A stretch of 64,000 nucleotides of DNA from RPQJ01 sp963823535 (GTDB taxonomy: Bacteria; Pseudomonadota; Gammaproteobacteria; Steroidobacterales; Steroidobacteraceae). The position numbers and the translations under genes were made by a program. Below the pieces are notes generated by a model, which saw nothing but the letters and a program-made list of their open reading frames with translations, was not told the DNA's origin and searched no databases. This document shows, one piece after another, positions 32,301 through 40,410 of the stretch; position 1 is the stretch's first letter; the number at the start of each line of letters is the position of its first letter. The stretch covers positions 1,178,001 through 1,242,000 of the forward strand of contig CAWGLZ010000006.1 of the NCBI GenBank assembly GCA_963823535.1. Direction: 5' to 3'.

Positions 32301-35048
32301 GTGAGCGACAGTGACGACAAGGACCTCCCGCTCCGGGAGGACATCCGGCTCCTCGGGCGCCTGCTCGGCGACACGGTCCGCGACCAGGAGGGCGAGGATG
32401 ACTTCGACCTGATCGAGGCGATCCGCCGCAGCTCGATCGCGTTTCACCGCGACAACGACGCCGCGGCGCGTGCGGAGCTCGAGAGCATGCTCGACGGGCT
32501 CACCTCCGACCAGACGATGATCGTCGTGCGGGCCTTCAGCTATTTTTCCCACCTGGCGAACATCGCGGAAGACCTGCACCACATCCGTCGGTCGCGGGCC
32601 CACCAGATTTCGGGGTCGGCCCCGCGGGAGGGCAGCCTCGTGTACGCATTGAACCGTGCGCGCGGCGCCGGGGTCGCGCCGGAGGACATCGCCGGGTTCT
32701 TCGGGGATGCCCTGATCTCCCCGGTGTTGACCGCTCACCCGACGGAAGTGCAGCGCAAGAGCGTGCTCGATACCGAGCGCCGGATCGCGGACCTGCTGGA
32801 GCAACGCGACCGCGTCCGCTTGACGCCCGAGGAGCGCGCCGCCAATGACGAGGCCGTGCGCCGCTCGGTGCTCGCCTTGTGGCAGACGCGCATGCTGCGC
32901 CGCCAGCGACTCGCGGTCATCGACGAGGTGGCGAACGGCATCGCGTTCTACGACCAGACGTTCCTGCGCGAGCTGCCGCGGCTCTACGCGACGGTCGAGG
33001 ACGAACTCGCGCGACACGATGGGGCGGGCACGATGGTCGAGCTGCCGCCGTTCCTCCGGATGGGCTCGTGGATCGGCGGTGACCGCGACGGCAATCCGTA
33101 CGTCACGGCGGACGTCCTGCGTCGCACGCTGCGCATGCAGTCCGGGCGCATCCTGACCTGGTATCTCGAGCAACTGCACGAGCTGGGTGCCGAGATCCCG
33201 GCTGCCCTGAGCGTAGTCGAGGCCGCGCCCGAACTGCTGGCCCTGGCGGAGCAATCGCCCGACGTCAATCCGCAGCGTTCCGACGAACCCTATCGCCGCG
33301 CGCTGACGGGGCTGTATGCCCGCATGGCTGCGACGGCCCGCGAGCTCGATCACGTCGAGGCGATGCGCCACGCCGTAGGCGAAGCGCCCCCGTACCGCGG
33401 GGCGCAGGAATTCGCCGCGGATCTCGACGTGATTCATCGCTCGCTGTGTGCCCACAACTCCACGCTGCTGGCACGCGGGCGGCTGCGCAACCTGCGTCGG
33501 GCGGCCAGCGTCTTCGGTTTCCACCTGGCCGCGGTGGACCTGCGCCAGAACTCGGAAGTCCACGAGCGCGTCGTGGCCGAGCTGTTCGCGGCGGCCCGGC
33601 CGGACGTGGATTACCTCGCGCTCGACGAGGCTGGCCGCGTGGCACTGCTCACCGGGGAACTCGAGACCGCCCGGCCGCTGGCATCACCGTTCCTGGACTA
33701 CTCCGACGAGACACGGGGCGAGCTGGCGATCTCCCGCGCGGCGACCGCGTTGCGCGAGCGCTACGGTTCCGGCAGCATCCAGAACTACATCATTTCCAAG
33801 ACCAACGACGTCTCGGACGTGCTCGAGGTCGCGCTCCTGGCGCGCGAGGCAGGCCTGCTGCGTCCGCGCGAGTCGCAGCTCGACGTCAACATCATCCCGC
33901 TGTTCGAGACGATTGCCGATCTCCGCAACGCGGGGCGGGTCATGGATCGCCTGCTGTCGCTGCCGGTCTACGCCAGGCTCGTGCACTCCCGCGGGGCCAC
34001 GCAGGAAGTGATGCTCGGGTACTCCGACAGCAACAAGGACGGCGGCTTCCTCACCTCGGGCTGGGAGCTCTACAAGGCCGAGCGTGAGCTCGTCGCGGTC
34101 TTCGCCCGGCACGGGATCCGGATGCGCCTGTTCCACGGTCGCGGTGGATCGGTCGGTCGAGGCGGTGGACCCACCTACCAGGCCGTGCTCGCGCAGCCCG
34201 CAGGCGCCGTGCAGGGCCAGATTCGCGTCACCGAACAGGGCGAGGTGATCGCCGCGAAATACGGCAATCCCGACGTTGGCCGGCGCAATCTCGAGACGCT
34301 CGTGGCGGCGACGTTCGAGGCCACGCTGCTGCCCGGGCGACACGTCGCGCCGCGCGCATTCAGCGATGCGATGGACGCGCTGTCGGCGCACGCCTTCCGG
34401 GCATACCGGCGACTCGTCTACGAAACCCGTGGCTTCGAGCGCTATTTCTGGGAGTCCACGGTCATCAGCGAGATCGCCGAACTCAACATCGGCAGCCGGC
34501 CGGCGTCACGCAAGAAGTCCACGTCGATCGAGGACCTGCGTGCGATCCCCTGGGTGTTTTCCTGGGCACAGTGCCGACTGATGCTGCCGGGCTGGTACGG
34601 CTTCGGGACCGCCGTGGACAACTGGCTCGCGGAGAACCCGGGCGGGATGGAACTGCTGCGCGAGATGTACCGCGAATGGCCTTTCTTTGCGTCACTGCTG
34701 TCCAACATGGACATGGTGCTGTCGAAGACCGACCTCGCGATCGCTTCGCGATACGCCGCGCTGGTGAGCGATGAAGGCCTGCGCGAGGAAATCTTCCCGC
34801 GGCTGCGCGCCGAGCACCAGTCCACGGTGCAGAACCTGCTGTCGATCACCGGCGCCCGCGACCTGCTGCAGTCGAACCCGCTGCTCGCCCGCTCGATCCG
34901 TAACCGCTTCCCGTACCTGGATCCGCTCAACCACATCCAGGTCGAGCTGCTCAGCCGCTACCGCGGGGGCGATCGCGAGGAGCGCACGCGGCGCGGTATC
35001 CATCTCACCATCAACGGGATCGCTGCCGGTCTGCGCAACAGCGGCTGA
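32301..35048 (+). CDS. ppc: Phosphoenolpyruvate carboxylase
   Basis: 915 aa from GTG 32301 (GAGGACGGACGC upstream). Adds bicarbonate to PEP to give oxaloacetate, refilling the TCA cycle. Catalytic His H146 is in LTAHPTEVQRKS, the lysine K579 in YSDSNKDGG, and the Arg-Gly loop in FHGRGGSVGRGGGPTY; the MLPGWYGFGTAV region is also intact. The C-terminus ends LRNSG, whereas most family members end QNTG or RNTG; the terminal Gly is kept. Single gene, convergent with a hydrolase whose stop lies one base away. Confidence 0.97.
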   Translation: MSDSDDKDLPLREDIRLLGRLLGDTVRDQEGEDDFDLIEAIRRSSIAFHRDNDAAARAELESMLDGLTSDQTMIVVRAFSYFSHLANIAEDLHHIRRSRAHQISGSAPREGSLVYALNRARGAGVAPEDIAGFFGDALISPVLTAHPTEVQRKSVLDTERRIADLLEQRDRVRLTPEERAANDEAVRRSVLALWQTRMLRRQRLAVIDEVANGIAFYDQTFLRELPRLYATVEDELARHDGAGTMVELPPFLRMGSWIGGDRDGNPYVTADVLRRTLRMQSGRILTWYLEQLHELGAEIPAALSVVEAAPELLALAEQSPDVNPQRSDEPYRRALTGLYARMAATARELDHVEAMRHAVGEAPPYRGAQEFAADLDVIHRSLCAHNSTLLARGRLRNLRRAASVFGFHLAAVDLRQNSEVHERVVAELFAAARPDVDYLALDEAGRVALLTGELETARPLASPFLDYSDETRGELAISRAATALRERYGSGSIQNYIISKTNDVSDVLEVALLAREAGLLRPRESQLDVNIIPLFETIADLRNAGRVMDRLLSLPVYARLVHSRGATQEVMLGYSDSNKDGGFLTSGWELYKAERELVAVFARHGIRMRLFHGRGGSVGRGGGPTYQAVLAQPAGAVQGQIRVTEQGEVIAAKYGNPDVGRRNLETLVAATFEATLLPGRHVAPRAFSDAMDALSAHAFRAYRRLVYETRGFERYFWESTVISEIAELNIGSRPASRKKSTSIEDLRAIPWVFSWAQCRLMLPGWYGFGTAVDNWLAENPGGMELLREMYREWPFFASLLSNMDMVLSKTDLAIASRYAALVSDEGLREEIFPRLRAEHQSTVQNLLSITGARDLLQSNPLLARSIRNRFPYLDPLNHIQVELLSRYRGGDREERTRRGIHLTINGIAAGLRNSG

Positions 35049-35049
35049 G

Positions 35050-36150
35050 TCAGACCGACCCGCCACGCCCGGCCGGAGTGTCCCGTGCCGACGCATCGGC
35101 CACGACGGTCGGCGGGGGTGCAGGTTCGGGCACGGCGGGCGGCGTCGGTGACGATTCGGCGCCTGGCTCCGGCCCCGGTGCGGCAACAGGCGTGGCTGAC
35201 GGTGCGTCGAGGGGCGCAGCCACGGGCACGACGACCGGTGCCGGCGGGCGCCCGCCCTGTGCCGCCCAGCAGTGATCTGCGACACGGACCGCGAGCTGGG
35301 CCATCAGGATGGGTGGAAAGTCGTGCCCCATGCCCTCGACGATTTCGAGCCGCGAGCCGGGGATGTTCTCGGCGGTGTCGCGGCCGGCCGCCACCGGGAC
35401 CAGCGGGTCGGCCGCACCGTGGATGACCAGCGTCGGCGCGGAGATCCCGCGCAGCAGGGTCCGGCGGTCGCCGGAGGCGAGGATCGCGAGCAGCTGTCTC
35501 GAGGAGCCCTCGCGGTACAGTCCGCGTCGTGCCGCACGCTCGAAATAGCGCCGCAGTTCCGGGATCTCCTGGCGAAAACCCGGGCTGCCGATGACCCCGA
35601 AGACCTCGACGAGGTGATCGACCACGGCATCGATATCGTCGCTCGCGGGCGGTGGCTTGAGGATTGCGCGCAGGGCGTGCCGCGTTCCGAAGGCGATGCG
35701 GCGCGCCGGATTCCCCGTGGACGACATGATCGACGTGAGGCTCGCGACCTTCGCCGGAGACCGGGCGGTCAGCACCTGGGCAATCATCCCGCCCATGGAA
35801 ACACCGACGACGTGGCATCGCTCGACGCCGATCGCGTCGAGCAGGCCCGCCGTGTCCGCGGCCATGTCGTCCAGCGTGTAGGGCGCACGGACCCTGAGGC
35901 GCAGCAGGGCACGTGCGATGGCCATGGGCACGCTCGGGATGCGCACGCCTTCGAGGCGCGTCGAACCGCCGCTGTCGCGGTTGTCGAAGGAGATGACGCG
36001 CAGGCCCTGCGCGACGAGCCCGTGCACGAACTCGTCGGGCCACAGCGCAGCCGGCATGCCGAGTCCCATGACCAGCAGCACTGGCGGTGCCGTCGGCTCG
36101 CCGAGGACCTCGTAGTCGAAAGTGAGTCCGTTCGACTGGACGACCGCCAT
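35050..36150 (-). CDS. Alpha/beta hydrolase with low-complexity C-terminal tail
   Basis: 366 aa from ATG 36150. The hydrolase fold covers residues 1 to ~300: the oxyanion region MGLGMPAALW, the DNRDSGGST stretch, the nucleophile elbow GVSMGG (Ser) and the catalytic His in GMGHDFPP; an Asp lies in HGAADPLVP. The chain resembles haloalkane/ester hydrolases. Residues ~300-366 are an Ala/Pro/Val-rich tail with no fold (PVVVPVAAPLDAPSATP), unusual for the family. Starts 6 bases after the FKBP gene stop, so probably co-transcribed with it. Confidence 0.87.
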   Translation of the reverse strand: MAVVQSNGLTFDYEVLGEPTAPPVLLVMGLGMPAALWPDEFVHGLVAQGLRVISFDNRDSGGSTRLEGVRIPSVPMAIARALLRLRVRAPYTLDDMAADTAGLLDAIGVERCHVVGVSMGGMIAQVLTARSPAKVASLTSIMSSTGNPARRIAFGTRHALRAILKPPPASDDIDAVVDHLVEVFGVIGSPGFRQEIPELRRYFERAARRGLYREGSSRQLLAILASGDRRTLLRGISAPTLVIHGAADPLVPVAAGRDTAENIPGSRLEIVEGMGHDFPPILMAQLAVRVADHCWAAQGGRPPAPVVVPVAAPLDAPSATPVAAPGPEPGAESSPTPPAVPEPAPPPTVVADASARDTPAGRGGSV

Positions 36151-36156
36151 CGGTCG

Positions 36157-36846
36157 TTACTTCGCCTGGGCTTCCGCCGCCGCGCTGATCAGTTCGACGT
36201 CGAAGATCAGTACCTGCCCGGCGAGCGGCCCGCGATCTCCATACGCCAGATCGGGCGGGATCACGAGCTGCCACTGCGCGCCTTCTTTCATCATCTGCAG
36301 CGCCTCGGTCCAGCCGGGGATCACGCCCAGCACGGGGAACGTGGCGGGCTGCCCGCGCTTGTGTGAGCTGTCGAACTCGGTGCCGTCCACCAGCGTGCCG
36401 CGGTAATGGACTGTCACCGTGTCGCCCGCCTTGGGTGCGCGCCCGGATCCGTCCTTCACGACCTTGTACTGCAGGCCGCTGGTCGTGGTCTTGACGCCCG
36501 GCTTCTTGGCGTTGTCGGCGAGGAACGCCGAGCCGGCGGCCGCCGCCTTCTGCGCCGCTGCCGCCTGGGATTTGGCGCGCTGGTCGTTGATCTGCTGCTG
36601 GAGCTTGGTGAGCGCCGCTTCCATTTCCTGTTCATTCAGCGCCGCGTCCTTGCCGCCGCGCCCGTCCTCGAGGCCCTTGATCAGGGCGTCCGGGCGTGTC
36701 TCGGTGCCGGCCAGATCGCGCCCGAGCTGGTAACCGAGTGCGTAGTTCATCCGGGCCGCTTCATCCATCGCCGGTTCGGCGGCGAGGCTGGCGTGGGCGA
36801 GGAAAGCGAGGGCAATGGATCCGGTGGTTACGAGCAGGCGATTCAT
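36157..36846 (-). CDS. FKBP-type peptidyl-prolyl isomerase (FkpA/Mip-like)
   Basis: 229 aa from ATG 36846 (AGGAG nine bases upstream). Signal peptide residues 1-22 (IALAFLAHASLAAE). An N-terminal helical dimerisation region with the pattern MNYALGYQLGRDL, a Gln/Ala-rich linker (KSQAAAAQKAAAAG), and a C-terminal FKBP domain: SGLQYKVVKDGSG, VTVHYRGTLVDGTEFDSS and PPDLAYGDRGPL. It should fold and chaperone periplasmic proteins by proline isomerisation. Co-transcribed with the alpha/beta hydrolase behind it. Confidence 0.94.
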   Translation of the reverse strand: MNRLLVTTGSIALAFLAHASLAAEPAMDEAARMNYALGYQLGRDLAGTETRPDALIKGLEDGRGGKDAALNEQEMEAALTKLQQQINDQRAKSQAAAAQKAAAAGSAFLADNAKKPGVKTTTSGLQYKVVKDGSGRAPKAGDTVTVHYRGTLVDGTEFDSSHKRGQPATFPVLGVIPGWTEALQMMKEGAQWQLVIPPDLAYGDRGPLAGQVLIFDVELISAAAEAQAK

Positions 36847-37016
36847 CAAACAGGCTCCTGAGGATAACGCGGTGCATTCCGGCGGTGCCGCCGGGGAGCG
36901 CGCATCCTACGCGTGATGCCGGTCGTGCGTCATCCCGTGCGCGCACCTGCCGGTTGCAAATACCCCTCCCGAGGCCGCACCTTTGCGCTTCGAACCTCGA
37001 TCGACAGGGCAGGGGA

Positions 37017-38573
37017 ATGAGCGATACCGGCTGGAAGGACGAGATTGCGGAACTGCGGCGACGACAGCGGCTCGCGGCCGAGATGGGGGGCGCGGACCGC
37101 GTGGCGCGGCAGCGGTCGCGCGGCAAGCGGACCGTCCGCGAGCGCATTGCCGCGGTTCTTGACGCCGGGACGTTTCGCGAATGGGGCAGCCTGGCAGGGG
37201 ACGGGCACTACGATGCCGACGGTCGGCTGACGGCCTTCCGGGCCTCGAGCTGCCTCGTCGGCCGCGGCGCCATCGAGGGTCGGACCGTGGTCGTCAGCGC
37301 CGACGACTTCACGGTCCGGGGAGGATCGTCCGAGAGCTATCACCACGAGAAGAACGTCCAGGCCGAGCTGATGGCGGCCGAGTACGGGCTGCCGCTGGTG
37401 CGGCTCCTCGACGGCACGGGCGGCGGCGGCTCGGTCGCAGAGATCGAGAAGCTCGGCGCGACCTATGTGCCCTACGTACCGGGGTTCGACCAGGTCGTTG
37501 CGAACCTCGGCAGGGTACCGGTGGTCGCACTGGGCCTCGGACCGGTGGCCGGCCTCGGTGCCGCGCGACTGGTCGCGAGCCACTATTCGCTGATGGTTCG
37601 CGGCTTGAGCCAGATGTTCACCGCGGGACCGCCGGTCGTCGCCGCGGCGGGCGAGCAGGTGAGCGCCGACCAGCTTGGCGGCGCCGAACTGCATGCGGGC
37701 ACCGGCAGCATCGACGACGCCGTGGACAGCGAAACCGAGGCATTTTCCCGTGCGCGCCGATTCCTTTCGTACCTGCCCGGCCGCGCCGGCGTGCCCCCGC
37801 CCCGCCTCGACTGTGCGGATCCGGTCGACCGCACCGAAGCATGGCTGGATGCCGCGATTCCGCGCGACCGTCGCTGGCCCTACGAGATCCGCCCGATTCT
37901 CGAGGCCGTGCTCGACCACGGTACGCTGTTCGAGATCGGCCGGGCCTGGGGTCGCTCGGTCGTGACGGCGCTGGCACGCCTGAACGGCCTGCCGGTCGCG
38001 GTCATCGCCAGCGATCCGGGGCAGATGGGGGGTACCTGGACGGCCGCCGCGTCGCGCAAGATGGCGCGGCTCGTGGAACTCGCCGAGACCTTCCGGCTGC
38101 CGGTCGTGCATTTCGTGGATGTCGGCGGCTTCACGATCGGCTCGCAGGCCGAGAAAGCCGGGACCATCCGCGACGGCACGCGCGCGATCGCGACCATCTA
38201 CCAGTCGACGGTGCCCTGGTGCGCCGTGATCCTGCGCCGTGCCTTCGGCGTCGCGGGTGCGGGAATGATCGACCACACGCGGTTCCGGTATCGCGTCGCG
38301 TGGCCGAGCGGCGACTGGGGCTCGCTGCCGGTGGAAGGCGGAATCGAGGCGGCGTTCAAGGCGCAGATCGAGGCCGCGCCGGATCCGGAGGCGGCGAAGC
38401 GCGCGATCCGCGAGCGACTCGAGAAACTGCGTTCGCCATTCCGCTCCGCCGAGCGCTTCTACGTCGAGGAGATCGTCCCGCCGTCGGAGACGCGGCGCTG
38501 GCTCTGCGAGTTCGCGGACCTCGCGGCGGGTTCGTCGCACGCGGTAGCGCAGGGCTTTCATTACCGTCCCTGA
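37017..38573 (+). CDS. Acyl-CoA carboxylase carboxyltransferase subunit
   Basis: 518 aa from ATG 37017 (AGGGGA upstream). Crotonase-like carboxyltransferase of the PccB/MccB/AccD5 type: the N-terminal half with DFTVRGGSSESYHHEK and LPLVRLLDGTGGGGS, and a C-terminal half with GQMGGTWTAAASRKMARL and FGVAGAGMIDHTRF. It moves CO2 from a biotin protein to an acyl-CoA. No biotin carboxylase or biotin carrier gene is adjacent, so it must pair with one elsewhere. An acyl-CoA synthetase remnant lies just downstream on the opposite strand. Confidence 0.9.
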   Translation: MSDTGWKDEIAELRRRQRLAAEMGGADRVARQRSRGKRTVRERIAAVLDAGTFREWGSLAGDGHYDADGRLTAFRASSCLVGRGAIEGRTVVVSADDFTVRGGSSESYHHEKNVQAELMAAEYGLPLVRLLDGTGGGGSVAEIEKLGATYVPYVPGFDQVVANLGRVPVVALGLGPVAGLGAARLVASHYSLMVRGLSQMFTAGPPVVAAAGEQVSADQLGGAELHAGTGSIDDAVDSETEAFSRARRFLSYLPGRAGVPPPRLDCADPVDRTEAWLDAAIPRDRRWPYEIRPILEAVLDHGTLFEIGRAWGRSVVTALARLNGLPVAVIASDPGQMGGTWTAAASRKMARLVELAETFRLPVVHFVDVGGFTIGSQAEKAGTIRDGTRAIATIYQSTVPWCAVILRRAFGVAGAGMIDHTRFRYRVAWPSGDWGSLPVEGGIEAAFKAQIEAAPDPEAAKRAIRERLEKLRSPFRSAERFYVEEIVPPSETRRWLCEFADLAAGSSHAVAQGFHYRP

Positions 38574-38576
38574 TGG

Positions 38577-38748
38577 CGACCGCCGGATTGATCGCGGCCA
38601 CCCGCCCTGCCGTCTCCCCGCCCCAGAGCGTGAAATGCGTCTGTGGCAGGTTCGGCAGCAGGTAGGTGACGGCATCGCCGGGGCCCAGCCCGAGCCGGTT
38701 GAAGGCATTGGCCGCCTGGCCGGGATCCGGCGGGGCGGAGACAGGCAT
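38577..38748 (-). pseudogene. Remnant of an acyl-CoA synthetase (AMP-binding) gene
   Basis: About 57 codons on the minus strand read QAANAFNRLGLGPGDAV and then TYLLPNLPQTHFTLWGG, the N-terminal segment of AMP-forming acyl-CoA synthetases. The frame upstream meets a stop (38800-38802) with no start that fits the family, and the similarity ends at about 38577, just before the carboxyltransferase stop; the rest of the ~500 aa is absent. The neighbouring carboxyltransferase suggests the two once worked on the same acyl-CoA (inference). Confidence 0.72.
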
Positions 38749-38799
38749 GACCGATGCGGAATTACGCTCCGCGCGCGTCGGGATGCGGCCTTCAGTCGT

Positions 38800-38877
38800 T
38801 CACCAGCGTGTCCGGTCCAGCTGCTGAAGGAATCCCATCACCACGGCGGCACACATCACGATAGCGGCAATCTCCAT
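38800..38877 (-). CDS. Possible 25-residue small membrane protein
   Basis: ATG at 38877 with the strong ribosome site GGAGAGGGATC. The product MEIAAIVMCAAVVMGFLQQL plus a basic tail (DRTRW) looks like a single hydrophobic helix with a charged end, typical of small membrane proteins. Its TGA (38802-38800) is in the same frame as the acyl-CoA synthetase remnant downstream. Evidence is only the start signal and hydrophobicity. Confidence 0.35.
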   Translation of the reverse strand: MEIAAIVMCAAVVMGFLQQLDRTRW

Positions 38878-39051
38878 GATCCCTCTCCATTGGGCGCCAC
38901 CCTGGCGCGTTGCGAGTCATGGTGTTGAGACGTCGCGTCGGGGCTCCGGGTTGCAATCAATGCGTCGCTTTGCGACGAAGCGTGCATTCCGCACGACGCT
39001 TCGGCATTCCGCAGATGACGCTTGCCCGCATTCGCGCAATGCTGCGTTCCC

Positions 39052-39660
39052 ATGAGCGTACCGGGGCGACGGAGGCAGGCGCTGCGGCAGGTGCCGAACC
39101 TGATCAGCGGCGCGCGCATCGTCGCCGTGCCGGTGCTCGCCGCACTGGCGGCGGCGGGCGAGGAACGGGCGTTTACCTGGGTGCTGATCCCGGCACTGCT
39201 CACCGACATCGCGGACGGCCTGATCGCCCGCATCTACGGGCTGGAGTCACGCGCCGGCGCGTTCCTCGACTCGATCGCGGACACGCTGCTGCTGTTCGTC
39301 AGCGTCTACGGTATCTGGGTGTTCCACCGGGAGGTGATCACCGGGTATCCCTGGCTGTGCGGAGCGGCGGTCGGTCTCTGGGTGCTCGAGGACCTGCTGG
39401 CACTCGTGCGCTACGGACGCCTGTCGAGCTTTCACACGGTGTCCTCGAAGATCACGGCGAACCTGCTCGGCCTGTTCATCGGCGTGCTGTTCCTCTTCGG
39501 CCTCCATCCGTGGCTGCTGTATCTCGCGGCAGGGATGAGCATCCTCGCGAGCCTCGAGGAACTCGCGTTGCTCGCGCTCCTTCGGCAGTGGCGCGCGGAC
39601 GTGCGCGGCGTGTGGTGGGTGCTGCGCGAACGGCGGGCGAGTCCAGGCTCGACCGGCTGA
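39052..39660 (+). CDS. CDP-alcohol phosphatidyltransferase family protein
   Basis: 202 aa from ATG 39052; ATG 39022 would add ten residues without homology. The hallmark of CDP-alcohol phosphotransferases, D-x2-D-G-x2-A-R-x8-G-x3-D-x3-D, is complete in DIADGLIARIYGLESRAGAF and the following LDSIAD. Hydrophobic helices flank it (VLIPALLTDIAD; LLLFVSVYGIWVF; LLGLFIGVLFLFG). It joins a CMP-phospholipid donor to an alcohol such as glycerol-phosphate or inositol; the acceptor cannot be told. Inner membrane enzyme, single gene. Confidence 0.87.
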   Translation: MSVPGRRRQALRQVPNLISGARIVAVPVLAALAAAGEERAFTWVLIPALLTDIADGLIARIYGLESRAGAFLDSIADTLLLFVSVYGIWVFHREVITGYPWLCGAAVGLWVLEDLLALVRYGRLSSFHTVSSKITANLLGLFIGVLFLFGLHPWLLYLAAGMSILASLEELALLALLRQWRADVRGVWWVLRERRASPGSTG

Positions 39661-39691
39661 ACGCAAGCGTCGCCGCGTCGCCGACGGCTGG

Positions 39692-40201
39692 CTACGGGCA
39701 GACCGACGAGTCGGAGGGCACCTTGCCGACGAGCAGCAGGAAGTTGGTGAACGGACCCATGTTCCCCATGGCCTCGCCGTACGGCCCGCTGAACGAGAGT
39801 CGCCCGAGCATCATGCCCTTCATCGGGCCGTAGTCGCCGGCGCCCATTTCCAGCCATCGCCGGGTGCTGGCGTGCATCACGTAGTCGGCGCCGCTGTCGA
39901 GCTTCTCGGCCTGTACCGGCCCGCCGTAGGTGCAGCGCGCCAGTCCGTCGTCGAGCGCCACGCGCAACTCGACGGTGGGCGAGTCGCCGCAGTCGTCACG
40001 GTAGACCTGCATGATCTTGAAGCCGCGGCCCTTGTCGTTATTGATCCAGTCGCTCGCCGCGAGTTCCTTCGTCAGCACCGGGTCCGCATTCCAGGCGTCG
40101 CAGGCCAGGGGACCCCAGTCGGCACTCATCAGGACGGGTTCGGCGGCCTGTGCGCAACCGAAGGCCAGGGCAGTCGCCAGCAGCGTATGTCGCAGTCTCA
40201 T
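39692..40201 (-). CDS. Exported SCP2-like sterol-binding domain protein
   Basis: 169 aa from ATG 40201 with GGAAGAG upstream. Signal peptide HTLLATALAFGCAQAAE. The mature chain has the SCP2-like strand-helix pattern (FKIMQVYRDDCG; VELRVALDDGLARCTYGG) with cysteines that may pair, and ends in GNMGPFTNFLLLVGKVPSDS. SCP2 domains bind lipids such as sterols or fatty acids; here likely in the periplasm. Two other SCP2-type domains occur at the ends of the alkyl sulfatases in this window. Divergent from the RND operon. Confidence 0.8.
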   Translation of the reverse strand: MRLRHTLLATALAFGCAQAAEPVLMSADWGPLACDAWNADPVLTKELAASDWINNDKGRGFKIMQVYRDDCGDSPTVELRVALDDGLARCTYGGPVQAEKLDSGADYVMHASTRRWLEMGAGDYGPMKGMMLGRLSFSGPYGEAMGNMGPFTNFLLLVGKVPSDSSVCP

Positions 40202-40410
40202 GTCTCTTCCCCAGGGTGGTGCTGCTGGCAGTCTGCCCTCCGGGGCGCGGACGGGCCTATCCGGGGAATCCGATTGAAACCGATCCATGCGACCAGTACC
40301 TTACCCGCTGGGCGGCAGCGCCAGGGTCTTCCGTCGCTTTCAATCGCCGAACTGCTGTGCCTGGCCGACGACGCCTGCGCTCAGGCGCGTCCGAGCCCGG
40401 AGGGGCACTC

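Larger units (their letters stand above)
38574..39051. other. Intergenic gap holding a gene remnant and a possible small protein
   Basis: 478 bases between the carboxyltransferase and the phosphatidyltransferase gene. It holds an acyl-CoA synthetase fragment (38577-38748, minus strand), a 25-codon frame (38800-38877, minus) and a repeat-rich part near 38960-39030, where CATTCCGCA occurs twice beside an imperfect hairpin. Nothing else was recognised. Confidence 0.6.
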
